64,000 nt of DNA from an uncultured Blautia sp. (GTDB lineage Bacteria; Bacillota; Clostridia; Lachnospirales; Lachnospiraceae): NCBI RefSeq assembly GCF_934371575.1, contig NZ_CAKRNY010000002.1, positions 62,001-126,000 on the forward strand, written 5' to 3'. The notes under the pieces are model-generated. The model did not search any database, was not told the origin of the DNA, and saw nothing but the letters and a program-made list of their open reading frames with translations. Shown piece by piece: positions 10,404 through 18,394 of this stretch. Numbering within the stretch: the stretch's first letter is position 1; the number at the start of each line of letters is the position of its first letter. Both the position numbers and the translations under genes were made by a program.

Positions 10404-10919
10404 CTATCGAATAACAAATAACGGCTGTCCATACTCCACAGGCTGACCATTTTCTACCAGAACTTCTACAAGCTCTCCATCAAAATCGCTCTCAATATCA
10501 TTCATCAGCTTCATGGCCTCTACAATAGCAAGAACCTGTCCTTTTTTTACTTTATCGCCTGGTTTTACGAATGCAGGTGCATCCTCAGATGGAGCTGCAT
10601 AAAATGTTCCTACCAAAGGTGACTTAACGATATTTCCTGTAGGCTCTTCTGCCACAGAATCATTTTTATTGCTTTCCTCTTTTGTCTCTTTTTGTGACTC
10701 TTTTGGAATTTCTTTCCTGAATTCTTTGTTGATCTCTCTGTTATTTTCCCTGTTAATTTCCTCATTGAACGCCATACTGTTTTGCGTCATTCCAGGTATG
10801 ATTACAGGTGCAATTTTATTATTCAGCGTAAGTTTACAGCCATCACATTCGTAGCAAAAAGATTCTAAATGAGAGGCAGATACATGATCAACAAGCTTTA
10901 AAATCTGTTCAAATTCCAT
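10404..10919 (-). CDS. accB: Biotin carboxyl carrier protein of acetyl-CoA carboxylase
   Basis: A 171-residue BCCP. The C-terminal 75 residues form the biotinyl domain with EAMKLMN, the biotinylated lysine being residue 137. The N-terminal part is a short helix domain, and residues 50-95 form a low-complexity charged linker rich in Glu, Asn and Lys, longer and more repetitive than usual. The start overlaps the end of fabF by 11 bases. It shuttles carboxybiotin between AccC and AccDA. Confidence 0.95.
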   Translation of the reverse strand: MEFEQILKLVDHVSASHLESFCYECDGCKLTLNNKIAPVIIPGMTQNSMAFNEEINRENNREINKEFRKEIPKESQKETKEESNKNDSVAEEPTGNIVKSPLVGTFYAAPSEDAPAFVKPGDKVKKGQVLAIVEAMKLMNDIESDFDGELVEVLVENGQPVEYGQPLFVIR

Positions 10920-12171
10920 TGGAATCTCCTCCCTGACAGTATTTTTTCAACAAGAGAACTGCATTGTGTCCACCAAATCCAAGGGAATTACTCATAGCGT
11001 AATTTACCTTCTGATGTACTGGTCCGGTAATGCAATAGTTAAGATCCAGTTCCTCCTCTGTTTCCCGTGTACCTACAGTCTGATGAATAAAATCTTCTTC
11101 AATTGACTTGACACAGACAACCGCTTCCACACCTCCTGCTGCTCCCAGAAGGTGCCCTATCATAGACTTTGTGGAGTTGATTTTGACCTTTTTCGCAGCA
11201 TCTCCAAGCGCCGCTTTAATTGCCCTTGTTTCAAAAAGATCATTGTGGTGAGTGCCGGTTCCATGTGCATTGATATAGTCAATTTCCTCTGGCTGCACTC
11301 CAGCTTCCTTCATTGCATCTGTCATAGCTCTGGCTGCTCCACTGCCATCTTCAGCAGGGGAAGTAATATGGTAGGCATCAGCGGTCGCACCGTAACCAAC
11401 TACCTCCGCATAGATTTTTGCCCCACGTGCTTTCGCATGCTCAAGCTCCTCCAGGACTACCACTCCGGCTCCTTCTCCGATTACAAAGCCGCCTCTTTCT
11501 TTATCAAATGGAATAGATGCACGATATGGATCCTGGCTGGTACTAAGCGCAGTCAGATTTGTAAAACCAGCCACACCAACAGGACTAATTGCACTTTCTG
11601 TTCCACCTGCGATCATCACCTCCGCATCCCCATACTGGATTGCACGAAATGCATCTCCGATACAGTGTGTTCCGGACGCACAGGCTGTCACTACATTGGT
11701 ACATTTTCCTCTTGCACCTGTGGCAATAGATACATTTCCAGCAGCCATATTACTGATCATTTTGGGGACAAGAAGAGGATCTACCTTAGATGGACCACGC
11801 TGGATCAGTCTCTGATCTGCCGCTTCCATTGCCTGAAGACTTCCGATTCCTGAGCCTACAATAACGCCCACACGGAAGGGATCTTCTTTTTCCATATCAA
11901 TTCCTGAATCTGCCATTGCCTCCTTGGAAGCTGCTACAGCATACTGGGAAAAAAGCTCCATTCGTTTGGCAGCTTTAAAATCCATATAATCCTTTGCGTT
12001 AAAATCTTTTACCTCTGCAGCAAGCTTTACCTTGAAATCAGCAGTATCAAACTTCGTAATTTCACCAATTCCAATCTTTCCTGCTTTTATATTTTCCCAG
12101 AAAACTTCCACATTATTTCCAACAGGAGTAACGGCACCAAGCCCAGTCACAACTACACGTCTTTTACTCAT
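10909..12171 (-). CDS. fabF: 3-oxoacyl-ACP synthase II
   Basis: A 420-residue thiolase-fold condensing enzyme for chain elongation. The active-site cysteine is in [11 protein letters not shown] (Cys164); the two catalytic histidines are in [11 protein letters not shown] and [10 protein letters not shown]. The start at 12171 is chosen over an in-frame ATG 21 bases upstream because GGAGGT lies just before it, the product then begins [12 protein letters not shown] as in the family, and its ATGA overlaps the fabG stop. Confidence 0.97.
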   Translation of the reverse strand: MSKRRVVVTGLGAVTPVGNNVEVFWENIKAGKIGIGEITKFDTADFKVKLAAEVKDFNAKDYMDFKAAKRMELFSQYAVAASKEAMADSGIDMEKEDPFRVGVIVGSGIGSLQAMEAADQRLIQRGPSKVDPLLVPKMISNMAAGNVSIATGARGKCTNVVTACASGTHCIGDAFRAIQYGDAEVMIAGGTESAISPVGVAGFTNLTALSTSQDPYRASIPFDKERGGFVIGEGAGVVVLEELEHAKARGAKIYAEVVGYGATADAYHITSPAEDGSGAARAMTDAMKEAGVQPEEIDYINAHGTGTHHNDLFETRAIKAALGDAAKKVKINSTKSMIGHLLGAAGGVEAVVCVKSIEEDFIHQTVGTRETEEELDLNYCITGPVHQKVNYAMSNSLGFGGHNAVLLLKKYCQGGDSNGI

Positions 12172-12908
12172 AACATACCTCCGTCTACACACAAAACCTG
12201 ACCTGTAATATACTTTGCTTCCGGCGAGGTCAGAAAAGCTGCTGCCTTCGCTATATCCTCCGGTTCTCCGAAGGTTCCCATAGGAATATTTTTCAGAGTT
12301 TCCTCTTTTACCTTATCAGAAAGCACATCTGTCATGTCCGTTCTGATAAAGCCGGGAGCAATGGCATTTACAGTAATTCCTCTTGATGCAAGCTCTTTTG
12401 CAGCAGTTTTGGTCAGACCGATCACACCAGCTTTTGAAGCTGCATAGTTGGCCTGTCCCGGATTTCCGCCAATACCAACAACTGATGCCATATTTACAAT
12501 ACGGCCACTTCTCTGCTTTATCATTTGTCTGGCTGCATGACGAATGCAATTGAAGGTTCCCTTAAGATTTGTATCTAAAACCTTGCAGAAATCATCCTCA
12601 CTCATTGCCATCAGAAGCCCATCTCTGGTAATTCCTGCATTATTAACAAGAATGTCAATTCTTCCATATGTTTTTACAATTTCTTTAATAAAGGCTGCAC
12701 AGGCATCAAAATCGGCTACATTGCACTGACTGATTTCAGCCTCTCCTCCAAGGGAAATAATCTCAGCTTTTACAGCCTCTGCTTTTTCCTTTGAACCATT
12801 ATAATTAATGATTACAAATGCTCCTTTTGCTGCAAGTTCAAGGGCAATGGCTCTTCCAATCCCACGGGAAGCGCCTGTTACAATTGCGATTTTTTTCTCT
12901 GCATTCAT
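12168..12908 (-). CDS. fabG: 3-oxoacyl-ACP reductase
   Basis: A 246-residue short-chain dehydrogenase that reduces beta-ketoacyl-ACP with NADPH. The nucleotide-binding motif is [12 protein letters not shown] (about residues 12-23), NNAG is present at about 88, and the catalytic Ser-Tyr-Lys triad is in [10 protein letters not shown] and [13 protein letters not shown] lies upstream of the ATG at 12908. The stop codon overlaps the fabF start as ATGA. Confidence 0.96.
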   Translation of the reverse strand: MNAEKKIAIVTGASRGIGRAIALELAAKGAFVIINYNGSKEKAEAVKAEIISLGGEAEISQCNVADFDACAAFIKEIVKTYGRIDILVNNAGITRDGLLMAMSEDDFCKVLDTNLKGTFNCIRHAARQMIKQRSGRIVNMASVVGIGGNPGQANYAASKAGVIGLTKTAAKELASRGITVNAIAPGFIRTDMTDVLSDKVKEETLKNIPMGTFGEPEDIAKAAAFLTSPEAKYITGQVLCVDGGML

Positions 12909-12947
12909 ACTTTATTTTTACTCCTGTCAGTCAGACAAATATCATTT

Positions 12948-13868
12948 TTAACTATTTATAATTTCTGTTATCAGCTTCAGATCTTCAATCTTCTGAATAC
13001 TGTAAGTCCTTACATCTGGTGCAATTTTCTTCATAAAACCAGTCAGAGTCTTTCCCGGACCGATTTCTACAAAGGTGTCCACATCTTCTTCAAGCATCTT
13101 TTCCACACTCTGCTGCCAACGAACAGAAGAAGAAATCTGCTTTGCAAGAAGGTCTTTCGTCTTGCTGCTATCTGTTACATACTGTGCTGTTACATTCGTC
13201 ACATACGGGATTTTCAAACTGGAAAATTCTACTTTTGACAGTTCTTGTTCCAGTTCTTTTCCGGCATTTTGAAGTAGTGATGAATGGAATGGACCACTTA
13301 CTGCAAGTGGAAGAACACGTCTTGCACCTGCTTCTTTTAATTTCACTGCCGCCTGTTCCACCGCCAACTTTGGTCCTGTAATTACAATCTGTCCAGGACA
13401 GTTGTAATTGGCAATTTCAGCATTTGTTCCGGCAATAGCTTCCTCGATTTTATCCGCTTCAAGCCCGATAACTGCTGCCATAGCTCCTTCCCCGGCGGGC
13501 ACTGCCTGTTCCATAAGGATTCCTCTTTTTCGCACAGTAGTTATAGCATTCTTCACACTCATTCCGCCAGATACTGCAATTGCACAATATTCTCCCAGAC
13601 TTAATCCGGCTGTCACATCTGGCGTAAGTCCATATTCTTCAACCACTTTTTCCATGGCCAGGCAGGTAGTTACCAGTGCTGCCTGCGTATATTCTGTAAG
13701 GTCGAGTCTGTCATTTTTTTCAAAGCAAAGCTCTTTCATATCCATGGAAAGCCATTGACTTGCCTGATCAAAAATCTCACGGGCTGTAGGAAATTTCTCA
13801 TAAAAATCCATCCCCATTCCAGCTTTCTGTGCGCCCTGTCCAGGAAAAAGAAATGCAATTTTACTCAT
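12948..13868 (-). CDS. fabD: Malonyl-CoA:ACP transacylase
   Basis: A 306-residue transferase that loads malonate onto ACP. It begins with the family motif FLFPGQGAQKAGMG. The nucleophile is Ser90 in GLSLGEYCA, and the catalytic histidine is in VSGPFHSSLL. Its start overlaps the end of fabK by 8 bases (AAAGGAACGAAAAATTATG supplies the binding site from within fabK), indicating translational coupling. Confidence 0.96.
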   Translation of the reverse strand: MSKIAFLFPGQGAQKAGMGMDFYEKFPTAREIFDQASQWLSMDMKELCFEKNDRLDLTEYTQAALVTTCLAMEKVVEEYGLTPDVTAGLSLGEYCAIAVSGGMSVKNAITTVRKRGILMEQAVPAGEGAMAAVIGLEADKIEEAIAGTNAEIANYNCPGQIVITGPKLAVEQAAVKLKEAGARRVLPLAVSGPFHSSLLQNAGKELEQELSKVEFSSLKIPYVTNVTAQYVTDSSKTKDLLAKQISSSVRWQQSVEKMLEEDVDTFVEIGPGKTLTGFMKKIAPDVRTYSIQKIEDLKLITEIINS

Positions 13869-14799
13869 AATTTTTCGTTCCTTTCAGCAGTTCATCGGTT
13901 TCCTTTACAAGCTTTTGTATCAGATCGTGACAACTTAACTGCTCTTTCACAAGACCGGCACTCTGACCAGCCATTACACTTCCCATCTTCACATCTCCGT
14001 CAACAACGGCCCTGCGAAGACTACCAAGTGTCATCTGCTCCAGTTCCTCAAACGGAACTCCCTCTGCCTCTTTTTTCAGGTATTCTTTTGTCATCTGATT
14101 GCGAAGGGCACGTACCGGATGACCTGTCGAACGCCCCGTTACCTTCGTATCTATATCCTTTGCTTTTAAGATCATATCCTTGTAATTCTGATGTGCCCAA
14201 CACTCTGTAGTTGCAACAAAATGAGTTCCCATCTGAACCGCTTTTGCTCCCAGCATAAAAGCTGCTGCAATACCTCTTCCATCAGCAATTCCACCTGCTG
14301 CAATTACAGGAATATTTACTGCGTCTGCAACCTGAGGTACCAGAACCATTGTAGTTGTCTCACCAATATGTCCGCCTGATTCACAGCCTTCTGCCACAAC
14401 TGCATCAGCGCCACAGCGCTCCATTCTCTTTGCATGAGCTACAGAAGCAACAACCGGAATGATCTTAACTCCCGCATCTTTCCACATTTTCATGTATTTT
14501 TCAGGATTTCCGGCACCAGTTGTAACCACTGGGACTTCTTCCTCTACAATCACCTTTGCAATCTCATCTGCATATGGACTCATCAGCATAATATTGACGC
14601 CAAAAGGTTTATCAGTAAGCTTTTTTACCTCCTGAACCTGCTGACGCACCCAGTCTGCAGGAGCGCTTGCAGCACCAATCAGACCAAGTCCACCAGCTTC
14701 AGAAACCGCTGCAGCAAGATGATATTCAGCAACCCAGGCCATTCCTCCCTGAATGATCGGGTATTCAATTCCAAGCAATTCTGTCACTTCTGTTTTCAT
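13861..14799 (-). CDS. fabK: Enoyl-ACP reductase II, flavoprotein
   Basis: A 312-residue TIM-barrel flavin enzyme that performs the final reduction in each elongation cycle. MKTEVTELLGIEYPIIQGGMAW, PVIAAGGIADGRGIAAA and LGAKAVQMGTHFVAT are the FMN-binding blocks shared with nitronate monooxygenases; position in a fab operon favours FabK. An ATG four codons upstream is possible, but GGAGAG lies 7 bases before the chosen ATG at 14799. No FabI or FabL is present in the operon. FabK enzymes are known to be insensitive to triclosan. Confidence 0.93.
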   Translation of the reverse strand: MKTEVTELLGIEYPIIQGGMAWVAEYHLAAAVSEAGGLGLIGAASAPADWVRQQVQEVKKLTDKPFGVNIMLMSPYADEIAKVIVEEEVPVVTTGAGNPEKYMKMWKDAGVKIIPVVASVAHAKRMERCGADAVVAEGCESGGHIGETTTMVLVPQVADAVNIPVIAAGGIADGRGIAAAFMLGAKAVQMGTHFVATTECWAHQNYKDMILKAKDIDTKVTGRSTGHPVRALRNQMTKEYLKKEAEGVPFEELEQMTLGSLRRAVVDGDVKMGSVMAGQSAGLVKEQLSCHDLIQKLVKETDELLKGTKNYE

Positions 14800-14875
14800 G
14801 AAACTCTCCATTCTGCAATTCTGTTATTCCTGCCTGTATACAGCAGAAAAATCTCAAGTTATACTACGCCACTAC

Positions 14876-15100
14876 TTACTGGCGACTCTGAAGATAGCTT
14901 TCCACATCACCAATTGTCTTAATATTTTCAAGATCTTCAGTAGGAATTTCCACCTCAAATTCCTCTTCCAGTGCCATTACCATCTCAAAAAGGTCAAGGG
15001 AATCTGCTCCCAGATCTTCCTTAAAAGAGGTATCTGCTGTCATTGTATTTACGTCTGCTCCTAATGAATCTGCTGCAATTTCTTTGATTTTTTCTAACAT
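14876..15100 (-). CDS. acpP: Acyl carrier protein of fatty-acid synthesis
   Basis: A 74-residue acidic helical protein. The phosphopantetheine attachment serine is Ser34 in DLGADSLDLFEMVMALEE. TAAGGAG lies 9 bases before the ATG. It carries growing acyl chains between the enzymes of the operon. It is separated from the upstream fabH by 225 bases holding a structured element, the largest gap inside the operon. Confidence 0.96.
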   Translation of the reverse strand: MLEKIKEIAADSLGADVNTMTADTSFKEDLGADSLDLFEMVMALEEEFEVEIPTEDLENIKTIGDVESYLQSRQ

Positions 15101-15161
15101 TTTTTTATTCTCCTTATTTCGTTTTTTCTGATTTTAATTTCTTATTTTTTTATAAGTAAAG

Positions 15162-15319
15162 CAGACATTCGCAATCCGCTTTGCTACTTGCTCATGAACG
15201 CAGTCGCTTCGCGACCTGTCAGTGGGAGCTGAAGGCTCCCACTGACATAAGCATCCCCCTTACCCACCGCTTAGTGCTCCGCGCACTTGAAGCGGGGGAA
15301 TGCTTATCTGCGTTCAAAT
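15162..15319 (-). repeat. Structured GC-rich element between fabH and acpP, possible IS200/IS605-type relic
   Basis: On the minus strand this stretch folds into several strong hairpins. ATAAGCAT(T)CCCCC pairs with GGGGGATGCTTAT and encloses a smaller stem AGTGC/GCACT flanked by GCTT/AAGC. TGTCAGTGGGAGC pairs perfectly with GCTCCCACTGACA (13 bp). GTCGC pairs with GCGAC. GCAGA and GAACGC near one end are matched by TCTGC and GCGTTC near the other. It is clearly more GC-rich than the flanking DNA and has no reading frame. The arrangement resembles hairpin ends of IS200/IS605 elements and the 3' part of TnpB guide RNAs, which is my inference from memory. A fixed cis-acting RNA or attenuator is the alternative. 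Confidence 0.5.
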
Positions 15320-15325
15320 CCTTAT

Positions 15326-16294
15326 TTACCATCTCAGCAGGCTTGCCCCATAGGTAAGACCGCCTCCAAATCCGGAAAGAAGGATCCAATCTCCAGCTTT
15401 TAATTTTCTATTTTTTCTGCACTCATCCAACAAAAGCGGAATGCTTGCAGATGAAGTATTTCCAAGGGTTTCTATATTCATGGGGAATTTTTCCAAAGGC
15501 TCCTTCATATGTTTTGCCACAGATGAAACAATCCTCTGATTCGCCTGATGAAGTATGTAATACCGAATTTCATCTTTATTTTTCCCTGCTTTATTCAGGA
15601 CTTCGCTGATCACTTCCGGCACTTTGGAAACTGCAAATTTGAATACTTCTTTTCCATCCATCTGCATATAAGAAACAGAAATGTCTGCCCCTTCTTTTGT
15701 AAAATCAGGCTGATTCCTGCTGGAACAGGTGAGCACATCCCCTCCTGTTCCAATGGAATGTGTTGCCTGAATATAGACTGCAGACTCCTCAGCTTCCAGT
15801 ACAACTGCGCCAGCCCCATCCCCAAACAACACGCAGGTGCTTCTGTCCTGCCAGTTGGTAAGATGTGAAAGAACTTCTGCTCCAATTACCAATGCCTTTT
15901 TATAAATCTGCTGTCCCAGATAAGCTTGCGCCGTATTCAATGCCACAAGAAATCCGGTACACGCGCTGTTCAGATCAAAGCATGTTGCATTAACAGCGCC
16001 AATCCTTTTCTGCACCTCACAGGCTGCACAGGGCATAATTCTTTCAGCAGACATTGTAGATACCAGAATCAGATCAATCTCTTCGGCTCTTATCCCAGCG
16101 TCTGTCAGAGCCATTTCAGCAGCCTGTGCTGCCATAAAAGCTACTGACTCTTTTTGACTCGCTATGTGCCTCTGTCCGATTCCGGTACGTCCCCGAATCC
16201 ACTCATCGCTTGTATCTACCATGTGGGACAATTCATGATTATCCCACACCTGAACCGGTCTGTAAGAACCGGTTCCCTTTATTTTTCCAACCAT
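15326..16294 (-). CDS. fabH: 3-oxoacyl-ACP synthase III, first gene of the fab operon
   Basis: A 322-residue condensing enzyme that starts fatty-acid synthesis from an acyl-CoA primer and malonyl-ACP. The catalytic cysteine is Cys112 in DLNSACTGFLVALN, the histidine is in ILHQANQRIVSS, and the asparagine in LGNTSSASIPL. The frame is open 30 codons further upstream, but the ATG at 16294 is chosen because GGAGGGATT precedes it and the longer form would run through the promoter and operator at 16342-16381. Confidence 0.96.
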   Translation of the reverse strand: MVGKIKGTGSYRPVQVWDNHELSHMVDTSDEWIRGRTGIGQRHIASQKESVAFMAAQAAEMALTDAGIRAEEIDLILVSTMSAERIMPCAACEVQKRIGAVNATCFDLNSACTGFLVALNTAQAYLGQQIYKKALVIGAEVLSHLTNWQDRSTCVLFGDGAGAVVLEAEESAVYIQATHSIGTGGDVLTCSSRNQPDFTKEGADISVSYMQMDGKEVFKFAVSKVPEVISEVLNKAGKNKDEIRYYILHQANQRIVSSVAKHMKEPLEKFPMNIETLGNTSSASIPLLLDECRKNRKLKAGDWILLSGFGGGLTYGASLLRW

Positions 16295-16341
16295 AATCCC
16301 TCCAGGTACATTGTGCATCCTTTTGTTTTGATTTAAAATAG

Positions 16342-16354
16342 TTTGATTATCAAA
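16342..16354 (-). promoter_or_regulatory. Candidate FabT operator upstream of fabH
   Basis: TTTGATTATCAAA is a perfect palindrome around a single central base. It closely matches the FabT sites described in streptococci (core TTTGAnnnTCAAA). It directly abuts the -10 box at 16354-16359, so a bound repressor would block the start point. A weaker half-like copy TTTGATTTAAAAT follows nearby. The window contains a FabT-like gene in the same operon. Confidence 0.75.
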
Positions 16355-16381
16355 GTATATCATATATTTTCTGTTTGTCAA
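16354..16381 (-). promoter_or_regulatory. Promoter of the fatty-acid synthesis operon
   Basis: On the minus strand TTGACA (16381-16376) is followed after 16 bases by TATACT (16359-16354). This is a near-consensus sigma-A promoter, located 60 bases before the fabH start codon and immediately next to the FabT-like palindrome. Confidence 0.85.
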
Positions 16382-16385
16382 CAAA

Positions 16386-16428
16386 AAAATACTGTCCGAA
16401 TCATTTTTTATGACTCAGACAGTATTTT
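16386..16428 (-). terminator. Terminator of the transglutaminase-like gene
   Basis: On the minus strand AAAATACTGTCTGAGTCAT pairs with ATGATTCGGACAGTATTTT across a five-base loop, with two G-T wobbles, followed by TTTTTT. It lies 13 bases after the stop codon at 16441 and directly upstream of the fabH promoter, so it insulates the two units. Confidence 0.85.
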
Positions 16429-16440
16429 CTGTTTTTTCAA

Positions 16441-18252
16441 TCACTTCTTTACCCGTACCTTACAGGTTGCTTTGCGGTTTCCGGATCGCACTGTGATCAA
16501 CGCTGTTCCCCTTTTTCTGGCAACAATTTTCCCTTTGGAATTTACCGTAGCTACTTTTGGATTGGAGCTTCTATAAGTAACCTTCTGCCGACTGGTAACA
16601 GGCGTAACTGTTACTTTCAGACGAAAACTTTTCCCCTTTCTAGACAGAGTTATACTTCCTTTATTCAAAGACAGTCTTGTTGTTTTTACAGCTCCCCTCT
16701 GCACTTTTAAGGTCAAAATCTTACGTTTACCATTGGAATAGATGATGGTAATCCTGGTCTTTCCCACTTTTTTACCGGTAATTTTTCCTTTTTTGCTGAC
16801 AGCTGCAAGCTTTTTATTCGAAACACTGATCTTCTTTATTTTTCCAGATGGTTTATAAGACTGACCCACCTGCAAAATAAGAGAACCTGATGATGCAGTT
16901 GGCACCGGTGTTACGGTAGGCATCGGTGTCGCAGTTGGCACCGGCGTCGCAGTTGGCACCGGTGTCGCGGTGGGCATCGGTGTCGCGGTGGGCGTCGGCG
17001 TCGCAGTTGGCACCGGTGTCGCGGTGGGCACTGGTGTCGCAGTTGGCACCGGTGTCGCGGTAGGCGTCGGCGTCGCGGTGGGTGTCGGTGTCGCGGTGGG
17101 CACCGGTGTCGCGGTAGGTTCCGGTTCTGCCTCTTCACCTTCTTCCCCATATCCCCATTCTGCTAATTCAGGTAAAATAAATATGGGCGAACAGCCTCCC
17201 TTTGAGGATGTTGAAAAGCTTGCGTATTCTTCTCTTTCCTCGCTGATTGTAAGCACCTGTCCTGTGGATTTAGATCCTGCAAGCAGATATCTCTCCGAAG
17301 CTTCTGTACCAATATCATCCCAGGTTGCATCCACCAGATACCACTTGCCATCCTCCATCTGGATATAATTCCACATATGAGCTCCCGGAGTCCCATAAAC
17401 CGATGCTTTCGCAGTCCCGCTGACACAGGCGCAATTAATTCCCATATAATAGCAAAGAATTTTCATAGACTTTGCATATCCCTCGCATACAAATGCAGGA
17501 TTCTCATCCAGAAACAGAGATGCGGCAGTATGTACCCACATGGTATCGTCATTTCTGTAGGTAACTTTCTCACAAATATAGTCATGAATCGTCTTTATTT
17601 TCTGCCGTTGGGGCATATCTGCAGTCCGCGCTGTTAATTCCTGCACAGTTTGTTGTACAGACGCCATAAAATCATTCATTTTCACATGAGCATTTGTCGC
17701 AATCTCGCGTGCTTTTGGGTCAAAACTATAGCTATAAAATGACGCCCTGTATCCAGTTGAAGATGTCACATCCTTAGTATAGCGAATCCGATATCCATAG
17801 CTTCCGCCTCTGAACCAGAATGCCTGTGGATAATCATAGGCAAAAGCATCTGAAGCAGCCTGTATTGCACTGCTCACCTGACTTTTCGCCAGCTCATACT
17901 CTTCGCCTTTTTTCTGAAATTCTCCTTCCGAAACCACAGCTTCAAAGGAAATTTCCTCTGGAAATTCAAAAGAAATTTTCAAATCATCTAAATGCCGGCT
18001 ATACTCTTTAACATAATTCCAAACCATTAAATCATAGAGATATCTGGCATTTTCATCCAGCTGCGCACCATAACTGTCCGTATATGTTTCCAGGGAAAAT
18101 AGACTGATACCGCTGTCATTGGCTTCTTCCGCAATGGCACCGGAGGTGATGAGACCGGTGTCAGTTATGTCTATATTTCCCCAAACAGGTTCAATCCAAA
18201 ATATTGATAGAATAATAGAAATTACTGCAAAAATTCCCATTCCTTTTCTCAT
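16441..18252 (-). CDS. Secreted transglutaminase-like protein with Pro-Thr repeat and bacterial Ig-like domains
   Basis: About 603 residues. A signal peptide ([20 protein letters not shown]) leads to a region of about 200 residues of unknown fold, then a transglutaminase-like core with cysteine in [20 protein letters not shown] and His-Asp in GAHMWNYIQ and [10 protein letters not shown]. Next come 13 hexapeptide units of the TPVPTA type, and then about 140 basic residues with two Big_2-like repeats ([42 protein letters not shown]). Such proteins act at the cell surface as proteases, cross-linkers or wall-binding factors; which applies here is unknown. The ATG at 18252 is preferred over one two codons earlier because AGGAGG lies 6 bases before it. 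Confidence 0.88.
   Translation of the reverse strand: MRKGMGIFAVISIILSIFWIEPVWGNIDITDTGLITSGAIAEEANDSGISLFSLETYTDSYGAQLDENARYLYDLMVWNYVKEYSRHLDDLKISFEFPEEISFEAVVSEGEFQKKGEEYELAKSQVSSAIQAASDAFAYDYPQAFWFRGGSYGYRIRYTKDVTSSTGYRASFYSYSFDPKAREIATNAHVKMNDFMASVQQTVQELTARTADMPQRQKIKTIHDYICEKVTYRNDDTMWVHTAASLFLDENPAFVCEGYAKSMKILCYYMGINCACVSGTAKASVYGTPGAHMWNYIQMEDGKWYLVDATWDDIGTEASERYLLAGSKSTGQVLTISEEREEYASFSTSSKGGCSPIFILPELAEWGYGEEGEEAEPEPTATPVPTATPTPTATPTPTATPVPTATPVPTATPVPTATPTPTATPMPTATPVPTATPVPTATPMPTVTPVPTASSGSLILQVGQSYKPSGKIKKISVSNKKLAAVSKKGKITGKKVGKTRITIIYSNGKRKILTLKVQRGAVKTTRLSLNKGSITLSRKGKSFRLKVTVTPVTSRQKVTYRSSNPKVATVNSKGKIVARKRGTALITVRSGNRKATCKVRVKK
16894..17127 (-). repeat. Thirteen tandem 18-base repeats encoding TPxPTA units
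   Basis: The 234 bases are exactly 13 units of 18, each encoding six residues (EPEPTA first, then mostly TPVPTA, with TPTPTA and TPMPTA variants). The region is rich in CGGTG/GCGACACC and clearly more GC-rich than its surroundings. It acts as an extended linker between the enzymatic and Ig-like parts. Unit number is likely to vary between strains because the units are nearly identical. Confidence 0.9.
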
Positions 18253-18333
18253 TCCCATCCTCCTCTTTCTTACCTCAATTTGTAATCATTTTACTACACC
18301 ATATTCCCAACAACAAGCAGTTCCTACTTAAGC

Positions 18334-18362
18334 TTGCACATTCATTTTCAATTCGCTATAAT
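18334..18362 (+). promoter_or_regulatory. Promoter of the DUF2142-like gene
   Basis: TTGCAC (18334-18339), a 17-base spacer and TATAAT (18357-18362) lie 33 bases before the start codon at 18395. Confidence 0.75.
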
Positions 18363-18394
18363 AATCCAATATAAAGCTTTTAAGGAGATTTTCA

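Noticed and set aside
16295..16384. Upstream extension of fabH by 30 codons
   Set aside because: It would run through the promoter and FabT-like operator, and the shorter form has a clear ribosome site and the normal family N terminus.
16911..17368. Long open frames on the other strand and frame across the Pro-Thr repeat array
   Set aside because: They arise from the 18-base periodicity of the repeat, which keeps other frames open. They have no ribosome site and give monotonous Gly-Val or Arg-rich peptides.
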